Under the pieces are notes generated by a model, which saw nothing but the letters and a program-made list of their open reading frames with translations, did no database searches and was not told the origin of the DNA. The position numbers were made by a program, and so were the translations under genes. Positions 55,741 through 64,000 of a stretch of DNA of 64,000 bases are shown here, piece by piece (the stretch's first letter is position 1; each line of letters starts with the position of its first letter). The DNA is taken from positions 87,190,636 through 87,254,635 of the forward strand of contig CATQJL010000112.1 of the NCBI GenBank assembly GCA_958299035.1, in the 5' to 3' direction. The DNA comes from Cylicocyclus nassatus. Its lineage: Eukaryota > Nematoda > Chromadorea > Rhabditida > Strongylidae.

Positions 55741-55995
55741 TGTCGACTCCCCTTACCTGAGTGTGTAGCGGTGTCTTACATAGGACTGGTTATCATATTT
55801 ATTATATACATAAAGATACAGATAAGGAAAGGGGGAGGGGAGCAGCTAGGCTGCACGGAGTGGAGGTGACTGCCGTGCTAGTTGCTGGCACGAGCTTATA
55901 TATGCGACTGAGTGTAAACGGCTGGACAGTTGGTGGATGCTTCCGATAGCAAGCTACATCCAACTATAGGGTTACACAGCGTCTACATCCTGACA
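55741..55995 (-). repeat. LTR (5' LTR if read on the minus strand)
   Basis: 255 bp, TGT..ACA ends, same orientation and nearly the same sequence as 49,867-50,120; differences include CATAAAGATACAG for CATAAAATACAG. TATA-like and AATAAA signals are kept on the minus strand. Confidence 0.75.
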
Positions 55996-56039
55996 CAACA
56001 CTGAGCCTAGTATGGCTTTGTACGACCAGGTTTGCGCTT

Positions 56040-56212
56040 TACACGCACAATTTCTTAGCAAAATAATGGCCTTCAACGACTTATAAATTTGTCCACAAAA
56101 GCGCTCTGCAGATAGGGAAGACAGATTTAGAGTCAGCGTTTTATGCTGCATCTAGTGGTATGCAGATTGTATGGATTGGCCGCTCCGACTTCTGACCATT
56201 CCCTTGTTAGCT
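56040..56212. repeat. Right arm of the foldback split by the LTR pair
   Basis: Reverse complement of 49,599-49,800; ends CTTCTGACCATTCCCTTGTT. A diverged single copy of the same arm lies near 41,640-41,850 in tlf intron 1. Confidence 0.7.
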
Positions 56213-57154
56213 AGAAAAGTCTCGAGCACTTTGGAAGTCTAACGGATCTCGACCCTTTGTTTTTGACCCCGCCCACTAGCACGTATTTTGCAGCAGTGAG
56301 AACATGGAGAGCTTCAAAAAAGGTTATTTTGCCATTTTCGTGCGCTGTAAAGCCCAAATATGGTTCCAGCACGGCAAGAAGTCCCGAAACCTGACGATTG
56401 CGCGGAGATGATAACATCCTTATCAACCGCAGACGGAACTTGCTTTTGCAGTTTCCGTCTCTGCAGCCGGTACAGTCACTGCCACCTTCGAGCAAAGTAC
56501 TCTGGAAGCTGGAAAAGAAAGTTTGCCATAGTGTCACTGGAAGGAAGGAAGTTTTGTATGACAGTCGCAGGCTGGAGGAGGAGACCACTCCAACCGGCTT
56601 CTGAAAGATTGCGAGCTTGCTGAGAGTGTAAATGAGCTTCGAATAGAATTTGAAACAACTCGGAGAACACTGAGAATTTGCTCGAGAGAGGAAGGGTCTT
56701 CAAATAGGACTCGATTGCAGATTATCATGATCTACTCATCGCGAATTGCATATAGCTTTTCAGGAGGATCTGGCGAAGCACAGGCAAGCGAAAATACTGG
56801 GAGCAGACGAGGGAACACGAAATCTCAGAAAGCGCTGAAGGAATTTCGGCCAATATTGCGTGCCGCGCTACTAAACAAAGAAGGGACTCCAGCTTCTTCC
56901 TTTCTTTCTTTCCGAGATGAAAACTATCGCAGTCATGGACTACCACGAAGAGTTCATCATCATCAAAAACATTTACGCAAGAACGTGCGAAGTGTTGGAA
57001 GACTCCTCTACATCCTTCCTTTATAACATTGTTCTGTTTTCGAACAGTACCACTGAAGCAGACACGATGATAAAGAAACCAAAGAAATATTAAACGACTG
57101 CGATTAAATGCTGTTGTTGCTTAGCCGGCAGCATGATTGTTAAACTGTTTATTT

Positions 57155-57190
57155 GGCTAACGTTTCGGCCTAGTCGCCTTCATCAGAGCC
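57155..57190 (-). ncRNA. Hammerhead-ribozyme-like motif 2
   Basis: On the minus strand: GGCT, CTGATGA, A, GGC-GACTAG-GCC (stem II), GAAAC, GTT, AGCC. Core boxes are canonical (CUGAUGA, GAAA) and stem I is GGCU/AGCC. Stem III is reduced to ACGU. Confidence 0.65.
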
Positions 57191-57428
57191 TATAAAGCAT
57201 AGAACATTTTTATCCCATCAAACATCTCATTACTTACAGGAAAAATCTGATAAGTGGACTAGACTCCTGTCTAAACCTAGAACAGCGGTGGTCCCTGATA
57301 ACTTTCATCGGCTAAGGTGAGCTATGTTCTAGGTTTAGACAGGAGTCTAGTCCATTTCTCACAATCAGATTTTTCCTGCAAGTGATGAGATATTTGATGG
57401 GATAAATCAAAATGTTCTATGCTTTATA

Positions 57429-57464
57429 GGCTTTGACGAAGGCGACTAAGCCGAAACGTTAGCC
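57429..57464 (+). ncRNA. Hammerhead-ribozyme-like motif 3 (one core change)
   Basis: GGCT, TTGACGA, A, GGC-GACTAA-GCC, GAAAC, GTT, AGCC. The first core C is T here, which would be expected to harm catalysis. Otherwise it matches motif 2, of which it is the mirror partner. Confidence 0.55.
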
Positions 57465-57959
57465 GAATAAACGGTTTAACAATCTTGGTGCCGGCTAAGC
57501 AACAACAGCATTCATAACTATATGCCAAGATTTAGCGAGAGTCGAACATGGAACATTATGGACTGCGAATGAATTGGAGGCTCGATCATGAGGTACGACC
57601 TTTCTGAAGATGCGAGAATGGAAGCATTACCTTCACGGGGACTATATTTTACGTGTATCCGATTCGGTGAGTTCTGAGATTAGAGGAAAGAGCTTGGCAA
57701 GAGAAAAAAAGCAGCTCGGGCAGCCTTGAACCTCTGAAGGAAATCTCCGACCAGCTGACCAACTTTGAGCCCACGATTGGACTCAATCGTTCTCCCAACG
57801 CTCTGATAGGAAGCTCAGACCTGGACACTGCAGTCACGTCGAAAGCTTTACGGATCATGCACGGAGCGCTCGAAGCAGTCTTTCAAAGATAACTTAACAA
57901 ATGTAACGCCTTGTCGCCGCATCACGGATATTCGAAGGCTGCCCCGTTTTTGTGACCGT

Positions 57960-58240
57960 TTTTAGTTGAATACATTGCTAAAACAAAGCGGAAGGGACGG
58001 TCACTTCCTAGAAGTTCAGACGAGAGATGGACACCAAGAACATCAGAATGGGTTGTTCGCGCAAAACACCGTCAGAAAAGGCCGTCAGCAAGATGGGCAG
58101 ACGTGTTCGGATGAAGTATCAACTAGATACTACTTTCGCACCTCAAACTCGTGGACACAGCCACCAACCATCGGCGAGAAGATGCGGATGTCAGTAGCAA
58201 GCACAGGGACGCATGAAAATGACTTTGATGGAGCCTGCAC
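57960..58240 (+). pseudogene. RTE-type LINE, C-terminal tail remnant
   Basis: In one frame SSDERWTPRTSEWVV, RAKHRQKRPSARWADVFG gives the pattern (R)WT.RT.EW..R..KR..GRP.TRWADVF typical of the end of RTE-clade reverse transcriptase proteins in nematodes. It then stops; the following SNSWTQPPTIGEK is the next block in another frame. The upstream reverse transcriptase is not visible. Confidence 0.7.
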
Positions 58241-58477
58241 TTGACCTTAAGACAGGCTGCGAAGTACCTCAAGTATATAAGTAAGATCTTAAACATGCTA
58301 TCATTCTTATCTGGGAAACGTCGCTTTGCTAAGTGCACCTGGAATGCATCCATTGTCTGATTGAACCAATACATATGGAAACGTCAATCATTGCAATGTA
58401 AATTGCAATCAAGTACATCTACTCAAATGTCTGGGAAAACAACTGTTTGGCCACTATATAAAAATGTATGTGGAGGA

Positions 58478-58862
58478 CAGTGGCGTACCGAGGGGAGAGG
58501 ACGCCCTCCCCCCTCCCCCACCAATGGGTCGCGAAATTTTTGAAAGCTGCTTAAATATAATTTTTGAAAATTACTTAAATATGTTATAAACATGTGCAAG
58601 CGACTTATTTTTACTTGTAAATGATTGAATTAATTTTTAAAAACTTTTAAAATTTCAAATTAGCCTTGTAAAAAATTCTTTTCGGGGGCGTGGCTGTCGC
58701 CACGCCCCCTTTTTATGAAATTTTGGGGTTGGGGGACCGAAAAATCTTGGGAGGCATACCAAAAGTTTTTTCGAAGTGCGTGGCTAACGTCATGCACCTT
58801 CATCAGAAAAATTTTTCTGTTGTCCCCCCCCCCCCCGAGCGGAAGTCCTAGGTACGCCACTG
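58478..58862. mobile_element. hAT-like MITE
   Basis: 385 bp from CAGTGGCGTACCGAGG to CTAGGTACGCCACTG. Flanks GTGGAGGA and GCGCAGGG agree at five of eight positions, so the 8-bp duplication is old. The centre carries GGGGGCGTGGCTGTCGCCAC..GCCCCC, as in the copies at 12,290, 13,187 and 36,646. Confidence 0.85.
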
Positions 58863-58985
58863 GCGCAGGGTGGTCATAATTGCAATTTTATTACAAATGT
58901 TGCTATTTTTTCCAGTTTGTCTCTTCTGCATTATGTCACAATTAAATCATAGTCGAGCTTTTTATGATGTCATCTAATAAAGGTA

Positions 58986-59099
58986 CCCTTTAATTCAACT
59001 GGCGCGCGGGAGAGGCGCAGACTGCTTCGCGGGCGCGATCGGCCTCAATTAGATCACAAGGCTTCGCCTTCAAGCCGCCAAGCCATTTGGATCAAAGGT
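58986..59099. repeat. TA-target MITE, copy 5 (internally deleted)
   Basis: 114 bp between TA at 58,984-58,985 and 59,100-59,101. The left arm is shortened to CCCTTTAATTCAACTGG before the GCAGACTGCTTCGC core; the right arm is complete. Confidence 0.75.
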
Positions 59100-59334
59100 T
59101 ATGTACGGTATTTTGTAACTTAACGTGATCTAATGAGGTAGCTCTGTAATTCTAGAACATTACAGCAAAAGTGATTGTCAAGAACGTCGGAGTCTGGAAT
59201 TTTTATGTAAGATAGCATAGATTGTGGTGTCTCCTCAGCACATTTAGACTAGCTTTTGGCAAAGTCTTCATAAGGGTTTGGTTGAATTTTACCCAGAATT
59301 CATTCCAAGATAGCAATAATAAATTATGATTATA

Positions 59335-62300
59335 TTAGTCCTTCATCTTCTTGGCCTTAAACATCGCCACATCGAGATTGTTGGCAAGCGTCTCCTGAAA
59401 CAACAACGCTACTTCGTTTTATTACATAGAAATGCGAACGAACTAACCAGGTGTTTCAGTTGGCTCTTCTTGTAGACAATACCATCAAGCTCATCGCACA
59501 TGATCATATGCGCCCTTTCCGGATCGCCAGCTACTTGTACTGGATGAGCAGGATCGATCTGTAGAATAACTCAAAGTCAGTTTTTTGTGAATACAATCGG
59601 GAAGGGGAGGTCGTCCGTGCCAGTGCCGTCACGGCATCGCCCTTACTAATCTGTCGTCAAACATCGAATTCAATACGCGTTTACTTGGGTTCCGGCACGG
59701 CGTTAGCACCGCGCTGACACATTGCCGGCACTCGCCGGTGCGACTATGGACGCTGCTTTACGTAGATCTAGAGCGGGATAATTTGGAAAAGGTAAAAACA
59801 GATGCTTACCGGTTCTAATTCTCTGGTCTCATCGAGGAAACAACTCAGTCTATCGCTGAACCCTGGAGCGAAACACTCAGGATCGATTGCAACAAAACAT
59901 TGACCCTGAATTATTATATCAGTTTCTTTTTTCTCGAACGTGGTCTGAATTTTGAAAAAAAAACTCACTAAGTTGGCGTTCTCATCAGTCGTTTGCCATT
60001 TTCTGATCGATTTACCGAATGATGAACCGCCCATAATTCCACAAAGAAGTTCCACCATCATACATAGACCGGTACCTTTGTAACCACCTAGGTGAATATG
60101 AAATTCAGAATGAAGGGTTCCTTGGTTTATATAATTTGATCTTGATTGCACCTGTAATTTCTGATCCCCCCAAAGGTTGGAGACCTCCACCGTTGAGCAC
60201 TTCCTTGGGATCTTGTGTCTCAATACCATTTGCATCTGATCCCCACGTCCTTGGGATTCTTTTTCCACCTCGACGTTCGACGACTTCTATCTGTATATCA
60301 TTGAATGAATGATTAGAGAGCAGTACAAACCAAGAAATTTACCTTTCCATAAGCAACTGTAGTTGATGCCATGTCAAGGAAGAATGAGTCCCCATTCTTG
60401 GCCGGTGCAGCCAAACAGATTGGATTCGAGCCAAGACTTTTTTCAGCCGAATTGGTTGGGAAAACGCATGGGGAAGTGTTTGTAAAAGCCATTCCCTAAA
60501 AAGTACGAAATCTATCAAATTTCCCAGGATTCTATAAGTAACTTACCACGAGGCCCTGCTGTAACGCAGCTTGAGCATACCAACCGGCGATTCCGAAATG
60601 GTTGGAATTTTTTGCAACCACCCAGCCAATTCCGTGCTCACGAGCCTAAAGTTATTGTGCACTGAGCGATTCTTGCTTCGACTCTACCACTCACTTTCTG
60701 GATCGCCAGCTTCATGCAAAAATTACCGACAACGGGTCCTAGTAGGTTGTTTCCGTCTACCCATGCGGTTGACCCTTTTTGTTTGAGTATGATGGGTTCA
60801 CCTAGAAATTTTTTAGATAAGAATCAGTTATTTTCCTAACCTTGAGTGCACCGTCCACTTAAACCTGAGATTGTCGATTTTTTGAGGCAGTACAATAGCG
60901 AGGCTCTCAATAAATCAACTATCGATGTTCCGTGCAGAAGGTGTATTCCGAAGCAAAAAAAATTGCCCCAGAAGCCATGCTCCTGGGATCGCTACGCCTA
61001 ACAACGTGGGTGGTCTAGAGTGCTTAGCTTGGGGGTACCGAGACCAAGTTACCTGGAGATGTTGAAAATGTGAATTCCACAGTAAAAGGCAATGTTGATA
61101 TATTTGGGTATTATTGTGTCTCGTTTTGAGCTTTTTATCATTGGGCCGCCCAAGTTGATGGGAGTGGTAACCTCAGTGGCATATACTGACTTCTCCTTCC
61201 GGAATACACATTTCAGCGGAATATTGGCAATCACTTGTTAAAGAACTCGCTATTGCGCTGCATCGAAACCTCACCAATCCCGAATTTGGGGATCGTGCCT
61301 TCAGAGCATTTGGTCGCAGAACTTTTTTGCTCACCTTCTGCTGCAGTCGACTTCACGGCTAAATCGTTGACATAAACGTGCAACCTATTTAGCCCATGTG
61401 AATAGTGTCCACGATAGTCGGAGCAAATGAGAATGTCGGCAAGCTGTTGAGCGTGAGCAGGTGAACAAGAGACCTTTTCGAGGCAGTTCAGGACAAAAAG
61501 GCGAAGCTAAAATGTAAATCTATATTCATTTTAATCAGAACTTCATCTGTGACAAATATGTTTAGTACTCAAGAAGTTGGACGCTTGAAAATTTCCACTA
61601 TTTCACATAGTGCGCATGGCACGTAAAATTTGAATCGCTTTCAAAGAAGCGCATATAATAGGTGCTTATCTAGCGTCTTTCTCTTGTCTCTGTTTTTAGG
61701 CATAAGTTGCAAATGACGATAATCAGGGCTCGGCACGAGGTGGCTAGATGAAAATGCAAAAAACGAAGTCCCCCTTGACTTTGAGAATTTTTACGAAGTC
61801 CCCTTTGACCCTCAACCACATTTCCTCTAAAAACCTAAAAAAATCCCCATTCCCCAAAAAACGAAACGTCGTCTGAAAAAAACGTCGCCAGATCGCCAAT
61901 TGCGCGTGTCTCTTCGGTCAAAAAACGAAACCCCTTTGCTTTTCGTCTCAAAAACGATATCCAGCTTGCTTGTAAGCCACCTCGTGCCGAGCCCTGACGA
62001 TAATGCATGCCGTGGAGCTAAGGCGGGTTATGAATTATCTTGATTGTTCAGACTGTCGTAGTCAAAGTGTGACCGCTCCAACAACTAATTTTCTCCGGCC
62101 ACCTCACCTAGACCTTGCGCCGCGTTCGGCATTGCCTCTGGGCTTTTTTCAAGCTACGCATTCAAAGCTGAGAACATGCTTTGTTGAAAAACGGAAATGT
62201 TTGCGAACGCGGCGCAAAGCCGAGCGAGGCGTCCGTGGAGAGCCGCTGGAAAGTGACACTCTTATTGAGAACAGTCCATAGTTATTGAATTTCCGAATTA

Positions 62301-62396
62301 ATCAATATCTCTATAGGTCATAAAATAACTGGTACTGACCTCTTTTTTGGAGACCACAATCTCTTCGGATTCGTCGAAGGTCTTCTTAATTATCAT
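59335..62396 (-). CDS. Malate/L-lactate dehydrogenase, Ldh_2 family
   Basis: NAD(P)-dependent 2-hydroxyacid oxidoreductase of the Ldh_2 (malate/L-lactate/ureidoglycolate dehydrogenase) family, unrelated in fold to classical LDH/MDH; the substrate cannot be told from sequence. Exons in transcript order: 62396-62340, 61506-61335, 60801-60695, 60645-60547, 60495-60343, 60290-60152, 60087-59969, 59905-59810, 59558-59448, 59394-59335; phases agree, 370 residues, normal family length. Motifs: [11 protein letters not shown] (residues 51-61), [25 protein letters not shown] with His128, [49 protein letters not shown]. It ends FKAKKMKD. The start ATG follows TTTACAGGT, so the AG is two bases from the ATG, as in spliced-leader acceptors. 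Resembles C. elegans F36A2.3-type proteins. Intron 1 holds a hAT-like MITE. Confidence 0.93.
61724..61996. mobile_element. hAT-like MITE with exact 8-bp duplication, 'CAGGGCTCGGCAC' family
   Basis: 273 bp. CAGGGCTCGGCACGAGGTGG on the left and CCACCTCGTGCCGAGCCCTG on the right are perfect inverses. ACGATAAT flanks it at 61,716-61,723 and 61,997-62,004. The interior repeats AACGAAGTCCCC-like words. It lies in intron 1 of the Ldh_2 gene (61,507-62,339). A lone terminus of this family lies near 15,488. Confidence 0.93.
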
Positions 62397-62405
62397 ACCT
62401 GTAAA
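62395..62405 (-). promoter_or_regulatory. Putative spliced-leader acceptor of the Ldh_2 gene
   Basis: On the minus strand ATTTACAG/GTATG places an AG two bases before the start codon. Nematode genes with AG this close to ATG are usually trans-spliced. Confidence 0.5.
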
Positions 62406-63606
62406 TAAAGCATCTATGAAGTTTATAGAACTGAATAGTTTGATACGAAATAGTGAGGCAGTACGAGTGTGTAATGATGGCCAGAAATGAGATTCAAAGG
62501 TGTATAAGGGTTAAGAGGGAATAAAATACGTGTGAGGCTGAAAAATGACATCTTCAAAGCAGATTTTGTAGAGTAATCGTTAACGGGTTTGTGCTTCGCA
62601 TCCATTATTTATATGCAAGTGAAGAAGTATATCTGTTAGGTTGCTCCGTAAGGCAAAAACATATTTGAAAAATCGTGTTTTTTTGGTTTCAAAAAATATG
62701 TTCGCTGTAAATGAGAGAGAAAACTGTGCACTTTCTAGATTTACTTCGAGCGAAAAAGCGTATTGGCATATCATGAGGACACAAGCTTATAACCTAGCTG
62801 TATAACCTTTGATTCGACTGGCTTGGCGGCTGGAGAAGGGACTTCGTGACCTAACTGAGGCCGCTCGCGCCCGCAACGCAGTCTGCGTCTCTTTCGCGCG
62901 AGTGCTGTCTCATCACTACCTAGCCCTAATTAGGTCACGAAGCCTCTTTTTCAGCCGCCAAGCCAGTTGAATCAAAGGGTATGAAAGCGTAAAAATTCTA
63001 AGTCGTATTTTTGAAAGTTCTAGTCGCCAAAAAAGGCAATAGGTCCAAAATTTTCACTTCTTATTGCGACTTGGCTAATTTTTCAAATGAGAGAGATTCT
63101 TGCTGATTCCAAAATATGCGTAGATTAGAACATCTATGTCACAAGAATACGTAGTATAAAATGAATTTCTTAATCATTTCTAAAACTGATGATTACATAG
63201 GTTTTTTCAGGCCTTAGCACCACTTGTCAACTAAAAAATTCTGGACTTTTAGAAGATAGTTGTGAGAAAGTTACTTTCATAAGATTATAGGAGCAGTCAC
63301 GTCAAAGAACTTCAATACATGGTTTTTCTAAACGCATGTCATGAGATGCGCTCGGAAGAAAGAGGCAGATCATAAGGATCGCGAAATCACAACCATGTTC
63401 AAGGTTAATCACATGCTTCAGATAATCATGACGTTTAGATTTGGTATAATCAATTGAACTCCCACCCCACACTGGTCAATAATAATGCAGTAAAATGAAT
63501 GACGAGAACTTCTATATGAAATGTATAGAATGAATTTACGTATCAGCAGCAGACAACAGCCACTGATGGCAAAAGAACTTGTTATAATCGTTAACGATAA
63601 CTTATT
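62397..63606. other. Divergent intergenic region, Ldh_2 gene and J-domain gene
   Basis: 1.2 kb separating two divergently transcribed genes. It contains TA-target MITE copy 6 and AT-rich DNA; promoters of both genes should lie here but no specific site is recognisable. Confidence 0.5.
62805..62979. repeat. TA-target MITE, copy 6
   Basis: 175 bp, TA on both sides (62,803-62,804 and 62,980-62,981). Termini ACCTTTGATTCGACTGGCTT and AAGCCAGTTGAATCAAAGGG are near consensus. Core GCAACGCAGTCTGCGTCTCT. Confidence 0.85.
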
Positions 63607-63731
63607 ATGACAACTCATATGACGCAATCTAAGGTGTGCGCGAATCCTCGAGGCCAACGAGCATATGAAGGTTTCTGTTTCGATCATCAAGTGACGTATT
63701 ATGATGTATTAGAGATCAAAAGCAGCCAAAG
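63607..63731 (+). CDS. Probable J-domain (DnaJ-like) protein, first coding exon
   Basis: ATG at 63,607 is preceded by in-frame TAA. The 41-codon exon ends CAAAG/GTATCA. It encodes MTTHMTQSKVCANPRGQRAY, then the sequence VTYYDVLEIKSSQ, the usual first helix entry of a J domain (YYDVLGI..). J-domain proteins stimulate Hsp70 ATPase activity. The diagnostic HPD motif is not in the window, so the call rests on one motif. 63,732-64,000 would be intron; I see no second exon in it. Confidence 0.5.
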
Positions 63732-64000
63732 GTATCACCCACCTTTGCGGGTTCATATTACCATTATGCCCTTTTACATCTTTTTTTTTGAAGGTTTCTT
63801 CATCTTTTCGATCTCGGTTTTTCATCTTATGATCATCTAGGTCTGTATATGTATCACGGTATGGTTTCGGAGCAAAATGAAATTATGCATATACTCATCA
63901 TCTATTCTGAAACTAGGAGCTCGAGAACGCTTCGCGTACAAGGTTTGAACAATCTGGAACTTGTTCTATCGTGTTTTTCTTGATAAGCAATCCGAGATAA

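Larger units (their letters stand above)
57108..57515. mobile_element. Inverted pair of Penelope-like termini
   Basis: A 408-bp palindrome. ATGCTGTTGTTGCTTAGCCG at the left mirrors CGGCTAAGCAACAACAGCAT at the right, and the arms continue inward to TCTAAACCTAGAACA/TGTTCTAGGTTTAGA near 57,280. Each arm holds one hammerhead-like motif pointing outward. Shortly outside the right arm ATGCCAAGATTTAGCG resembles ATGCCAAGATTAAAAA located after motif 1 at 38,430, tying both sites to one family. Confidence 0.75.
46093..59334. other. Intergenic region between tlf and the Ldh_2 gene
   Basis: 13 kb between two convergent genes, the repeat-richest stretch. Elements are listed separately. 46,093-47,900 is probably tlf 3' UTR and unique AT-rich DNA. 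48,430-49,560 and 51,400-55,130 are AT-rich with no supported gene; two segments there (52,500-52,650 and 53,775-53,930) are diverged copies of one another (shared TTTTGAGCAATAAGTTNTNGAC). 56,220-57,060 has short coding-like pieces in mixed frames, probably retroelement debris. Confidence 0.5.

Noticed and set aside
57649..57858. Minus-strand frame considered as a gene
   Set aside because: The opposite strand has equally protein-like pieces in the same place; it fits retroelement debris better than a gene.

Overview
The window is nuclear DNA of a nematode, most likely a rhabditine (clade V) or strongylid-like species. The evidence is consistent: every gene is split into short exons (mostly 50-290 nt) with GT-AG introns ending in TTTCAG/TTTTAG-like acceptors. 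A start codon sits two bases after a splice-acceptor-like AG, as expected for spliced-leader trans-splicing. The genes resemble Caenorhabditis families (patched-related PTR, UBC-25/UBE2Q, TBP-like factor TLF, an Ldh_2-type malate/lactate dehydrogenase, a J-domain protein). Introns and intergenic DNA are packed with foldback and terminal-inverted-repeat elements. The species cannot be named from the sequence.

Layout. 1-13,899 (+): the 3' part of a patched-related (PTR) sterol-sensing membrane protein, 19 exons visible, 5' end outside the window. 13,900-22,129: intergenic, holding nested foldback elements, one of which carries an intact-looking two-exon reading frame, and a broken unknown coding stretch. 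22,130-31,636 (+): a complete 10-exon UBE2Q-type E2 ubiquitin-conjugating enzyme (ubc-25 orthologue) with a probable GC-AG first intron and a 6.3-kb third intron. 31,637-40,578: intergenic with many MITE-like elements, a possible Cys-rich exon, and a decayed Penelope-like element (GIY-YIG domain) followed by a hammerhead-ribozyme-like motif. 40,579-46,092 (+): a 12-exon TBP-like factor gene (tlf-1 orthologue). 46,093-59,334: the repeat-richest stretch, with two LTRs lying inside the arms of a foldback element, twin long-TIR elements, a 50-bp tandem repeat, an inverted pair of Penelope termini with two more hammerhead-like motifs, an RTE-type LINE tail and a hAT-like MITE. 59,335-62,396 (-): a complete 10-exon Ldh_2 dehydrogenase gene, convergent with tlf. 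63,607-end (+): the first coding exon of a probable J-domain protein.

The five genes share no pathway and are too far apart for an operon. The most unusual content is the mobile DNA. Three hammerhead-ribozyme-like motifs share one architecture (GGCU-type stem I, GAAACGUU junction) beside Penelope-type remnants. A ~90-bp-TIR element carries two splice-consistent coding segments inside another foldback. Several non-autonomous elements have exact target-site duplications that place them in the hAT-like (8 bp) or TA-target (Tc/mariner-like) groups. All exon borders were derived by hand from reading frame, splice signals and family resemblance; no alignment or search was run.
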